Source: an uncultured Clostridia bacterium (GTDB lineage: Bacteria > Bacillota_A > Clostridia > Oscillospirales > Oscillospiraceae). From it: a DNA stretch of 6,075 nt. The position numbers were made by a program, and so were the translations under genes. How positions within the stretch are numbered: the first letter of the stretch is position 1; every line of letters begins with the position of its first letter. The notes under the pieces were generated by a model, which had not been told where the DNA came from, did no database searches, and was given only the letters and a program-made list of their open reading frames with translations. The stretch lies in contig CAMVGI010000087.1 in NCBI GenBank assembly GCA_947166955.1, positions 1 to 6,075 of the forward strand, written 5' to 3'. Positions 1 to 5,429 of the stretch are shown here, in pieces.

Positions 1-720
1 GGAAACGACGAGACGGAGGTTCGCCTCGGCGAGCTTCTGCTTGGATGCCTCGCCCTTTTCGACGGCGGCGAGCAGCTTGCTGCGTTCGGATTTGCTCAGC
101 GACTTGCCGGCGGCCTTCGCGTCGTCCAGCTTCTGCTGCGCCTCCATACCGGCGGTCATCTCGCTCGCGAGCGAGATCTCCTCGTCGGCGGAGAGCAGGG
201 CGACCTTGCCGATCTCCTTGAGGTACATACGCACGGGGTCGTCGATGGAGAAGCTGTCCACCAGTTCGTTGGGGTCGATCAACTCCTCCTCCTCGATCTC
301 GGCGATGGCCTCCATCGGCGGCTCATCGTCGTCGGCGTCGTCGACGCCGAGATCGGAGCTGGAGACGTCGATGCCGAGCTGATCAAACGACTCGTAGACC
401 TGATCGATCTGATCGGGCGTGAGCGTCAGCTCGTCGAGCTGCTCCAAAAGCTCGGACGCGTCCAGCTTGCCGGCGCGCTTTGCCCGCGCGAACAGGTCGC
501 GCAGCTTTTCATGCTCGCCGAGGACCGCCGCGGCGGGCAGCGAGGCAATGACGGATTCCTCCAGCGGAGGGGCCTTCTTTTCCGACTCCGTTTTCTTCTT
601 CGACGGCGCCTTTTCGATCACAACGGGGATCTCCTCGACTTCGCCGAGGCCGGCGAGAATACTGTCGGCCTCGGCCTCCAGATCCCGCGTGTCAAAATCG
701 TTGTCCATCTCGTTCGCCAT
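1..720 (-). CDS. sigA: RNA polymerase primary sigma factor (RpoD/SigA), N-terminal 240 residues, cut by window edge
   Basis: This is the housekeeping sigma factor that directs core RNA polymerase to -10/-35 promoters. Reading from the ATG at 720, the frame stays open to the window edge, so the C-terminal part (the rest of region 2 through region 4) is outside. Residues 1-70 form a charged, Lys/Glu-rich extension. Residues about 72-120 resemble region 1.1, with the signature KRAGKLDASELLEQL and a closing LGIDV. Residues 121-158 are very acidic. Region 1.2 is at about 160-190 (DPVRMYLKEIGKVALLSADEE). Region 2.1 begins at the end (LAEANLRLVVS, 230-240). Compared with B. subtilis SigA there is extra sequence between regions 1.2 and 2.1 (about 191-225) and before region 1.1. 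The start is supported by GGAGG at 729-733, 8 nt upstream. The gene follows dnaG by 17 nt with no terminator between, so they are probably co-transcribed. Identification is secure from the region 1.2 and 2.1 motifs. Confidence 0.96.
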   Translation of the reverse strand, partial: MANEMDNDFDTRDLEAEADSILAGLGEVEEIPVVIEKAPSKKKTESEKKAPPLEESVIASLPAAAVLGEHEKLRDLFARAKRAGKLDASELLEQLDELTLTPDQIDQVYESFDQLGIDVSSSDLGVDDADDDEPPMEAIAEIEEEELIDPNELVDSFSIDDPVRMYLKEIGKVALLSADEEISLASEMTAGMEAQQKLDDAKAAGKSLSKSERSKLLAAVEKGEASKQKLAEANLRLVVS

Positions 721-728
721 GAAATGAT

Positions 729-733
729 CCTCC
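729..733 (-). promoter_or_regulatory. Ribosome binding site of sigA
   Basis: The minus strand reads GGAGG here, 8 nt before the sigA ATG at 718-720. It lies between the dnaG stop codon (738-740) and the sigA start, so sigA has its own initiation site inside the dnaG-sigA transcript. Confidence 0.85.
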
Positions 734-737
734 ATCT

Positions 738-2513
738 CTATTCTGAAAGTTTCTTTTTATATTTTTCCATTGCCGCGGAAAGCGGGTCGGCGGCGGACGC
801 GCCGCGCTTTTCGCCTTCCTCGCGGATGATGCGAAGGTAGTCGCGCAGCGCTTTTTCCCGCGCCGCGTGGTCGTTGGATTCCGGCTTTTGCAAAAGCCCC
901 GTCAGATGCCCCAGCTCGTCCGCGTCGAACGCGCCGTCGAGCGCGCCGAGGCGGATGCCGCCGCTTGCGCGCTGCTGCCAGAGCGCGGTGAAGAGCCTGC
1001 CGAGCAGCGCCGACGAAAATTCGTCCTCCCGCAGAGGCGGCTCCGCGCCGAAAAGCGAGTCGTCGAGCGTCAGGAGCCGCAATAGTCCCTCCTCGGCGAG
1101 CGCCGAGCGCGTATTTTCGTAGCGCATCGCGCGTGCTTTCGGCTGTGCCGCCGCCGCAGGCTTCAAATCGCGCTTTACCTGTTCGCGCCGATCCTTTTTC
1201 ACCTTGCGGGCGAATGCGCGCTTGACCTCCAGCTTCAGCGCGTCCGCCGTGATGCCGGCGGCCTCCGCCGCGCGCACGGTGTAGACCTCGCGCTCGACCG
1301 CGTTGGGGATGTCCGCGAGCAGCTCCGCAGCGGCGGCGGCGTATCCGATGCGCCCGCGGTCGTCGGTGAGGTCGAATTTGCCCTGAAGCTGCGCCATGCG
1401 GAAATCCATGCCGCTTTCGCTGCCCGAAAGCAGGTTTTCAAAGGCGTCTTTGCCCTGATATTTGATGAAATCGTCCGCGTCCTGCTTGATGTACTGCCCG
1501 TCGACAAGCCGCTTGGGCAACTCCAGCACGCGGACGTTGAAATCCGTGTCGTTCAAAAGCGACAGTGCCTTCTGCGTCGCGATCTTGCCCGCGTCGTCGT
1601 TGTCGTAGCAGAGGATGAGATCCTTGGTGTAGCGTGAGAGCAGGTGGATCTGCTCCTGCGTCAGCGCCGTGCCCATCGAGGCGCAGGCGTTGTCGAAGCC
1701 CGCCTGATGGAGCATCACCACGTCGATGTTGCCCTCGACGAGCAAAATGCCCTCGCGCTTGCTCTTTTTCGCGAGATTGAGGCCGTAGAGCACGCGGCGC
1801 TTGCTGTAGACCACCGTTTCGGGGGTGTTCATGTACTTCGCGCCGGGGTCGTCCTTGCTGATGATGCGCCCGCCGAAACCGAGCACGTCGCCGCGCACGT
1901 CGATGATGGGGAAGATGAGGCGGTTGCGGAACTTATCGTACGCGCCGCCGTTCTTGCCGTTGAGCACCAAACCCGCCGCGACCAGCTCGGCGCGCGTATA
2001 GCCCTTTTGCGTCATCGCGTTGAGCAGGCCGTCCCACTCGTCGCTCGCCGCGCCGAGGCCGAAGTTCGTCGCGTTTTTCTGCGTGATCTTGCGCGAATTC
2101 ATGTACGCGAGCACCGCTTCGCCCTTGGGCGAGTGGAGCTGTTCGTAGTAAAACCGCGCGGCGTCGCGGTTGAGCGCGAGCAGACGCGAGCGAAGGCGGG
2201 AGGCGGAATCGTCGCGCGTATCCTCCGGCACGGGAAGGTTCGCGCGCTTGGCGAGAAACCGCACCGCGTCGGGGAAGGAGAGGTTTTCCTCTTCCATGAT
2301 GAAGTTGATGACGCCGCCGCCTTTTTTGCAGCCGAAGCAGTAGTAGATCTGCTTGTCCGGCGAGACGGAGAACGAACCGGTCTTTTCGCTGTGGAACGGG
2401 CAGAGCCCGAAGTAGTTTGCGCCCTTGTGCGTGAGCGTGACATAGTCGCTCACGACGTCGACGATGTCGCTTCGCGCGGTCAGCTCGTCCAAAAAACGCT
2501 GGTCGAACGCCAC
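738..2513 (-). CDS. dnaG: DNA primase DnaG
   Basis: DnaG synthesises short RNA primers for lagging-strand replication and works with the replicative helicase. With the start chosen here it has 591 residues, close to E. coli (581) and B. subtilis (603). The N-terminal CHC2 zinc-binding domain is clear: C38, H41, C59 and C62, with GLCPFHSEKTGSFSV in between. The primase core follows, with FRNRLIFPI at 195-203 and KYMNTPET at 226-233. The TOPRIM part has the catalytic glutamate in VEGNID (E260) and the metal-binding acids in YDNDDAG (D304, D306) and DADDF (D345, D347). A basic, Ala-rich linker precedes the C-terminal helicase-interaction region. I chose the GTG at 2511-2513 because AAGGAGG ends 8 nt before it. 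An in-frame ATG two codons upstream (2517-2519) would sit only 2 nt from that site. The GTG start gives MAFDQRFLDEL, which fits the N-terminus I recall for clostridial DnaG proteins. The frame stays open further upstream to 2624, but without a ribosome binding site. Confidence 0.97.
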   Translation of the reverse strand: MAFDQRFLDELTARSDIVDVVSDYVTLTHKGANYFGLCPFHSEKTGSFSVSPDKQIYYCFGCKKGGGVINFIMEEENLSFPDAVRFLAKRANLPVPEDTRDDSASRLRSRLLALNRDAARFYYEQLHSPKGEAVLAYMNSRKITQKNATNFGLGAASDEWDGLLNAMTQKGYTRAELVAAGLVLNGKNGGAYDKFRNRLIFPIIDVRGDVLGFGGRIISKDDPGAKYMNTPETVVYSKRRVLYGLNLAKKSKREGILLVEGNIDVVMLHQAGFDNACASMGTALTQEQIHLLSRYTKDLILCYDNDDAGKIATQKALSLLNDTDFNVRVLELPKRLVDGQYIKQDADDFIKYQGKDAFENLLSGSESGMDFRMAQLQGKFDLTDDRGRIGYAAAAAELLADIPNAVEREVYTVRAAEAAGITADALKLEVKRAFARKVKKDRREQVKRDLKPAAAAQPKARAMRYENTRSALAEEGLLRLLTLDDSLFGAEPPLREDEFSSALLGRLFTALWQQRASGGIRLGALDGAFDADELGHLTGLLQKPESNDHAAREKALRDYLRIIREEGEKRGASAADPLSAAMEKYKKKLSE

Positions 2514-2521
2514 GCGCATCG

Positions 2522-2528
2522 CCTCCTT
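2522..2528 (-). promoter_or_regulatory. Ribosome binding site of dnaG, deciding the GTG start
   Basis: The minus strand reads AAGGAGG. It is 8 nt from the GTG at 2511-2513 but only 2 nt from the ATG at 2517-2519. The sigA, murC and prolyl-tRNA editing genes in this window also use 8-nt spacing, which favours the GTG. Confidence 0.7.
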
Positions 2529-2627
2529 CCCAGTGCCGCATAATGTCATATACGCCAAGAAGGACGCGTTTCCTCTTTTTTCTTCAAAAAAATTTTTGCT
2601 TTCCTCTGATTTTGCGCGTGGCAAAAA

Positions 2628-2656
2628 TTGACAACATTGATAGAACGCGCTATAAT
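2628..2656 (+). promoter_or_regulatory. Consensus sigma-A promoter of the phosphopantetheinyl transferase gene
   Basis: The -35 box TTGACA (2628-2633) and the -10 box TATAAT (2651-2656) both match the consensus at all six positions, with the optimal 17-bp spacer. Transcription should start near 2663, giving a leader of about 33 nt before the ATG at 2696. An inverted repeat (2639-2662) brackets the -10 box and may be an operator. I could not find a comparably good minus-strand promoter for dnaG in the same 182-bp intergenic region; its promoter may be weak, non-canonical or further upstream. Confidence 0.85.
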
Positions 2657-2662
2657 TCTATC
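2639..2662. promoter_or_regulatory. Operator-like inverted repeat around the -10 box
   Basis: GATAGAA (2639-2645) and TTCTATC (2656-2662) are perfect inverted copies separated by 10 bp. The match extends to 9 of 10 positions when the flanks are included (ATTGATAGAA / TTCTATCGAT). The left arm lies in the promoter spacer. The right arm begins at the last base of the -10 box and runs to the expected transcription start. Arm-to-arm spacing of 17 bp, over one and a half helical turns, is compatible with a dimeric repressor. The arms are AT-rich, so chance remains possible. Regulation is inferred only from position. Confidence 0.4.
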
Positions 2663-2683
2663 GATTATGGACATTTTCGGAAA

Positions 2684-2688
2684 GGAGG
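2684..2688 (+). promoter_or_regulatory. Ribosome binding site of the phosphopantetheinyl transferase gene
   Basis: GGAGG lies within AAAGGAGGG (2681-2689), 7 nt before the ATG at 2696-2698. It fixes the start well inside a longer open frame that begins at 2543, upstream of the promoter. Confidence 0.85.
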
Positions 2689-2695
2689 GCGGACG

Positions 2696-3286
2696 ATGGA
2701 TGTTCAACTCTTTGCCGTACAATTGGCCCGCCCCCTGACCGACGAGGAGGCGGACACCTTTCTGCGGATCATGCCGCCCGAGCGGCGCGAACGGCTGATG
2801 AAGGTGCCGAAGGAGGAGCTGCGGCACGAGCCGCTTTGCGCCTACGCCATCCTCTATATGGCGACGCGGACGATCTACGGCTGGAAGACGCTCCCCAAGC
2901 TGCGCTACAGCAAGTACGGCAAGCCCGAGTTCGAGGACTATCCCGAGGTGCAGTTCAACATCAGCCATACGCGCCGCGCGGCGCTGGTTGGTTTACATAA
3001 CGAACCGCTCGGCGTGGACATTGAGAAGATCCGCCCCGTGAGCGAGCGGACGATGGAGCGCATCGCCGGAACGACCTCGCGCCAGGAGTTTTTCGAAAGC
3101 TGGGTGCGCCGCGAGTGCCGCAGCAAGTGGAACGGCGCGGGCCTCGGCTCCATTCGGGAGGACGAAAGCCCCGCGATGCTCGGCGAGCGCATCGTGTACC
3201 TCGATACGTTTCCGGACTATGTGGCCTGCGTGTGCACGCACTCGGACGCAAGGATCGCAAAGATACGGACGTTTACCATCAAATAA
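2696..3286 (+). CDS. Sfp-type 4'-phosphopantetheinyl transferase, short form
   Basis: Enzymes of this family move the phosphopantetheine arm of coenzyme A onto a conserved serine of acyl, peptidyl or aryl carrier proteins, using Mg2+. The 196-residue product has the family motifs in order: GKPEF at 75-79, FNISHT at 87-92, the Mg2+-binding GVDIE at 106-110 (D108, E110), and W136-VRR-E140-CRS-K144, which corresponds to the WxxKExxxK motif. The first lysine of that last motif is arginine here; the glutamate and final lysine are kept. The gap from GVDIE to W136 is only 25 residues against about 42 in B. subtilis Sfp, so the segment that carries RFFSKxE in Sfp is largely missing. This helps explain the short length (Sfp is 224). 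The start is set by the strong ribosome binding site. The gene appears monocistronic, with its own promoter and a terminator 33 nt after the stop. No carrier protein, PKS or NRPS gene is nearby, so the substrate is unknown. Confidence 0.88.
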   Translation: MDVQLFAVQLARPLTDEEADTFLRIMPPERRERLMKVPKEELRHEPLCAYAILYMATRTIYGWKTLPKLRYSKYGKPEFEDYPEVQFNISHTRRAALVGLHNEPLGVDIEKIRPVSERTMERIAGTTSRQEFFESWVRRECRSKWNGAGLGSIREDESPAMLGERIVYLDTFPDYVACVCTHSDARIAKIRTFTIK

Positions 3287-3318
3287 AGGTTGACGCCTGC
3301 TGAAAAACAGACAAAAAC

Positions 3319-3343
3319 GCGGGAAAGCACAATGCTTTCCCGC
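3319..3343. terminator. Bidirectional intrinsic terminator between convergent genes
   Basis: GCGGGAAAGCA (3319-3329) pairs perfectly with TGCTTTCCCGC (3333-3343) across a 3-nt loop. On the minus strand the stem is followed by GTTTTTGTCTGTTTTT, a good U-rich tail for the murC / tRNA-editing unit, whose last stop codon is 22 nt away. On the plus strand the tail is weaker (CATTTTCG), but the hairpin is 33 nt past the phosphopantetheinyl transferase stop. It probably ends transcription from both sides. Confidence 0.88.
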
Positions 3344-3364
3344 CATTTTCGTTATAGCGTCCGA

Positions 3365-3898
3365 TTACAGCTCCACAATCTCGTAGGTATGCCCCGTGCG
3401 AGGGAGAAAGACTTGCAGCAGGTCGCTTGTCGCGACGGCGAGGCTGCCCGTGTTGTCGCAGGGGTGGCAGGCGAAGCGCTCCGCCCCGACCACGTCGCGG
3501 TCGAAAATGAGGTGGACGAGGCACTGTGTGTCGTTCGCAAGCCCCAGCACGCTGCACGAGCCGGGGGAGCAGCCGAGCAGCTCCTCCATCTTCTCCGGCG
3601 GCGCGAACGAGAGGCGCGACGAGCCGATCTGGCGGCTCAGGTCCTTGGTGTAAAACGGCTTGTCCTCCGGCATCGCCAGCAGATAGAACGCGGTTTGCTG
3701 ACGGTTGCAGAGAAAGAGGTTCTTGCAGATGCGCACGTTCAGCGCGTCGCTGATGGCGGCGCAGAGCTCCATTGTCTCCGCCGGCTCGTGTTCGACGCGG
3801 CGGTAGGGGATGCCCAGAGAATCCAGCAGGGCGAACGCGGCCTTGGCGCGCGCGGAGGCCTCCGACGGCGCGGTTTCGTAGATTTGGGAGATCTGCAC
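3365..3898 (-). CDS. YbaK/ProX-family prolyl-tRNA editing protein (aminoacyl-tRNA deacylase)
   Basis: Free-standing proteins of this family hydrolyse mischarged tRNA-Pro (Ala- or Cys-tRNA-Pro), backing up prolyl-tRNA synthetase in the cytoplasm. The 177-residue length is usual for the ProX/PrdX branch. Visible family features are the N-terminal LLDSLGIPYRRVEHEPAET (25-42), CKNLFL with the conserved lysine K59 (58-63), RLSFAPPEKMEELLGCSPGS (95-114), the GLANDT turn (119-124) and HPCDNTGSL (145-153). The family pattern resembles ProXp-ala more than YbaK (Cys-tRNA-Pro), but substrate assignment is inference. The start is GTG at 3896-3898, supported by AAGGAGG at 3907-3913 with 8-nt spacing. That ribosome binding site lies inside the last codons of murC, whose TGA is only 3 nt upstream, so translation is probably coupled to murC. 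The stop is TAA at 3365-3367, followed by the shared terminator. Confidence 0.88.
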   Translation of the reverse strand: MQISQIYETAPSEASARAKAAFALLDSLGIPYRRVEHEPAETMELCAAISDALNVRICKNLFLCNRQQTAFYLLAMPEDKPFYTKDLSRQIGSSRLSFAPPEKMEELLGCSPGSCSVLGLANDTQCLVHLIFDRDVVGAERFACHPCDNTGSLAVATSDLLQVFLPRTGHTYEIVEL

Positions 3899-3901
3899 GG
3901 C

Positions 3902-5272
3902 TCAAGCCTCCTTGAGCAGATTTTCGCCCGCCTTGTAGACGTCGCCCGCGCCGACGGTGAGGATCAGGTCGCCGGGCTGCGCGACGGAGCGCAGCGTCTC
4001 CGTGACCTTGGCGAGCGTGGGACAGTAGATCGCGCCGGGGATCTTCGCGGCGAGGTCGGCGGAGGAAATGCCGATGTCGTTCTGCTCGCGCGCGGCGTAG
4101 ATCTCCGCGAGGACGACGACGTCCGGCAGCTTCAGCTCCTCGACGAACTCGTTGAACAGCGCGTGCGTGCGCGAGTAGGTGTGCGGCTGGAACGCGCAGA
4201 CGATGCGCTTGTAGGGCAGTGTTTTCGCCATCGTCAGCAGCGCGTGCAGCTCGCCGGGATGGTGGGCGTAATCGTCGTAGACCGCCGCGCCGCGGAATTC
4301 GCCCTTGCGCTCGAAGCGGCGTCCCGCGCCGTGGAAGGTGGCGAGGCCCTGCGCGACCGCCTCGCCGGAGATCCCCAGCAGGTATGCCGCGGACGCCGCG
4401 GCGAGGGCGTTCATCACATTGTGCGCGCCGCCGACGTTCAGCGCGACGTGGGCGTAGGTCTCGCCGCGGACGACGACGTCGAATTCGGGCAGGCCGTCCG
4501 TCCAGACGAGGTTCGCGGCGTGGCAGTCGGCGTCTTCGCCGTCCATGCCGAACCAGAACACGGGGCGCTCCATGCCCGCGAGCGTATCCCGCGCACCCTT
4601 GTCGTCGCGGTTGGCGACGACGAAGCCGCGCTCGGGGACAAGCTCGGCGAACTTGCGGAAGGACTTCTCCACGTCCGCGAGGTCCTTAAAGAAGTCGAGG
4701 TGGTCCGCCTCCACGTTCAAGATGACCGCGACGGTCGGGAAAAAGCTCAGAAACGAGTTGCAGTACTCGCAGCTCTCGGCGATGATGGTGTCCCCCCTGC
4801 CGACGCGGTAGCCCGAGTGCAGCAGTTCCAGCGTGCCGCCGATCATCACCGTGGGGTCCTTTTGCGCCGCCATGAAGATGTGCGTCGCCATCGAGGTCGT
4901 GGTGGTCTTGCCGTGCGTGCCGGAGATGCACAGGGCGTTCCGATAGCCCTTCATGATGGCGCCCCACGCCTGCGCGCGCTCGAAGACCGGAATGCCGCGC
5001 GTCACCGCGCCGGAGATCTCGGGATTGTCGTCATGGATGGCGGCGGTGCGCACGACGAAGTCGCAGTCGCCGAGGTTTTCGGCGGCGTGACCGATCGCCA
5101 CGCGGATGCCGAGCGAGCGCAGATGCTCGACGGCGGGGCCGTCGTTCATGTCGCTGCCCTGCACCTGAAGTCCCATGCCGTGCAGCACCTCGGCAAGCGG
5201 GCTCATCGATACGCCGCCGATGCCCGCGAGGTGCGCGCGCTTGCCGGGGACGAGGTAAGAGGAAATATCCAT
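3902..5272 (-). CDS. murC: UDP-N-acetylmuramate--L-alanine ligase MurC
   Basis: MurC performs the first amino-acid addition in peptidoglycan precursor synthesis, joining L-alanine to UDP-MurNAc with ATP in the cytoplasm. The product has 456 residues, typical of the family. The N-terminal UMP-binding domain has the glycine-rich GIGGVSMSPLA (17-27). The central ATPase domain has the Mur ligase P-loop GTHGKTTTT (118-126), ESCEYCNSFLSF (166-177, a form I associate with Firmicutes MurC), NVEADHLDFF (186-195) and GGAHNVMNA (281-289). The C-terminal amino-acid-binding domain has GAGRRFE (315-321), DDYAHHPGE (333-341), FQPHTYSRT (361-369) and a terminal GAGD (441-444). The ATG at 5270-5272 is chosen because AAAGGA lies 8 nt upstream. 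An in-frame ATG at 5339-5341 would begin translation inside the predicted promoter. The gene heads a two-gene unit with the prolyl-tRNA editing gene and is divergent from murJ. Confidence 0.97.
   Translation of the reverse strand: MDISSYLVPGKRAHLAGIGGVSMSPLAEVLHGMGLQVQGSDMNDGPAVEHLRSLGIRVAIGHAAENLGDCDFVVRTAAIHDDNPEISGAVTRGIPVFERAQAWGAIMKGYRNALCISGTHGKTTTTSMATHIFMAAQKDPTVMIGGTLELLHSGYRVGRGDTIIAESCEYCNSFLSFFPTVAVILNVEADHLDFFKDLADVEKSFRKFAELVPERGFVVANRDDKGARDTLAGMERPVFWFGMDGEDADCHAANLVWTDGLPEFDVVVRGETYAHVALNVGGAHNVMNALAAASAAYLLGISGEAVAQGLATFHGAGRRFERKGEFRGAAVYDDYAHHPGELHALLTMAKTLPYKRIVCAFQPHTYSRTHALFNEFVEELKLPDVVVLAEIYAAREQNDIGISSADLAAKIPGAIYCPTLAKVTETLRSVAQPGDLILTVGAGDVYKAGENLLKEA
3907..3913 (-). 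promoter_or_regulatory. Ribosome binding site of the prolyl-tRNA editing gene, inside murC
   Basis: The minus strand reads AAGGAGG, 8 nt before the GTG at 3896-3898. It overlaps the last sense codons of murC, so ribosomes finishing murC pass directly over the site. This supports the GTG start and translational coupling. Confidence 0.8.
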
Positions 5273-5280
5273 ATCAAAAG

Positions 5281-5286
5281 TCCTTT
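5281..5286 (-). promoter_or_regulatory. Ribosome binding site of murC
   Basis: The minus strand reads AAAGGA, 8 nt before the ATG at 5270-5272. It selects this start over the in-frame ATG 69 nt upstream. Confidence 0.75.
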
Positions 5287-5312
5287 CGGAAAACGGGATT
5301 TCTAACCTATAT

Positions 5313-5341
5313 AGTATAATATACCCAAGGACAAAGCGCAA
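5313..5341 (-). promoter_or_regulatory. Probable sigma-A promoter of murC
   Basis: On the minus strand TTGCGC (5336-5341) and TATACT (5313-5318) are separated by 17 bp. The -10 box matches consensus at 5 of 6 positions and the -35 at 3 of 6. Transcription would start near 5306, leaving a leader of about 34 nt. The -10 area is a run of overlapping TATA-like words, including GTATA-A-TATAC (5314-5324), so the exact -10 hexamer is uncertain. Confidence 0.6.
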
Positions 5342-5374
5342 TTATCTTTTTTTGACGGAACTTCCTATATTATG

Positions 5375-5403
5375 TAGACAAAACTTCGTTTTTCTGCTAT
5401 GAT
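5375..5403 (+). promoter_or_regulatory. Sigma-A promoter of murJ with extended -10
   Basis: TAGACA (5375-5380, 5 of 6) and TATGAT (5398-5403, 5 of 6) are separated by 17 bp. A TG dinucleotide at 5395-5396 makes an extended -10 (TGCTATGAT). Transcription should start near 5410, about 26 nt before the murJ ATG. It is back to back with the murC promoter, with 33 bp between the two -35 boxes. Confidence 0.78.
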
Positions 5404-5423
5404 ACGCTCATAACTTTGTGCGT

Positions 5424-5429
5424 AAGGGA
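5424..5429 (+). promoter_or_regulatory. Ribosome binding site of murJ
   Basis: AAGGGA lies 6 nt before the ATG at 5436-5438. An in-frame GTG at 5418-5420 is another conceivable start, but it precedes this site and has none of its own. Confidence 0.65.

Noticed and set aside
1644..2543. A 299-codon plus-strand open frame opposite dnaG
   Set aside because: It lies antisense to the zinc-binding and core domains of dnaG. The product has no recognisable motif and a composition expected from the complementary strand.
2575..2600. T-run/A-run stretch as a terminator hairpin
   Set aside because: The possible stem is made only of A-T pairs with no GC-rich portion, and no gene ends here; the region is a divergent intergenic spacer.
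2514..2624. A 37-residue N-terminal extension of dnaG from the ATG at 2624
   Set aside because: There is no ribosome binding site, the extension lies beyond the CHC2 domain start expected for the family, and its sequence is AT-rich intergenic in character.
2543..2695. An N-terminal extension of the phosphopantetheinyl transferase from an ATG at 2543
   Set aside because: It would be translated from upstream of the consensus promoter and has no ribosome binding site, while the ATG at 2696 has an excellent one.
3290..5305. A 671-codon plus-strand open frame opposite murC and the tRNA-editing gene
   Set aside because: It is wholly antisense to two genes with clear family motifs. Its product is a low-complexity mix of Arg, Val, Ala, Asp and His with no recognisable domain, and long antisense frames are common in GC-rich DNA.
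5273..5341. A 23-residue N-terminal extension of murC from the ATG at 5339-5341
   Set aside because: The extension runs through the predicted promoter, and a well-spaced AAAGGA precedes the ATG at 5270-5272.
5331..5419. ACAAAG (5331-5336) and CTTTGT (5414-5419) as a long-range inverted repeat
   Set aside because: The arms are only 6 bp and 77 bp apart; this is expected by chance.
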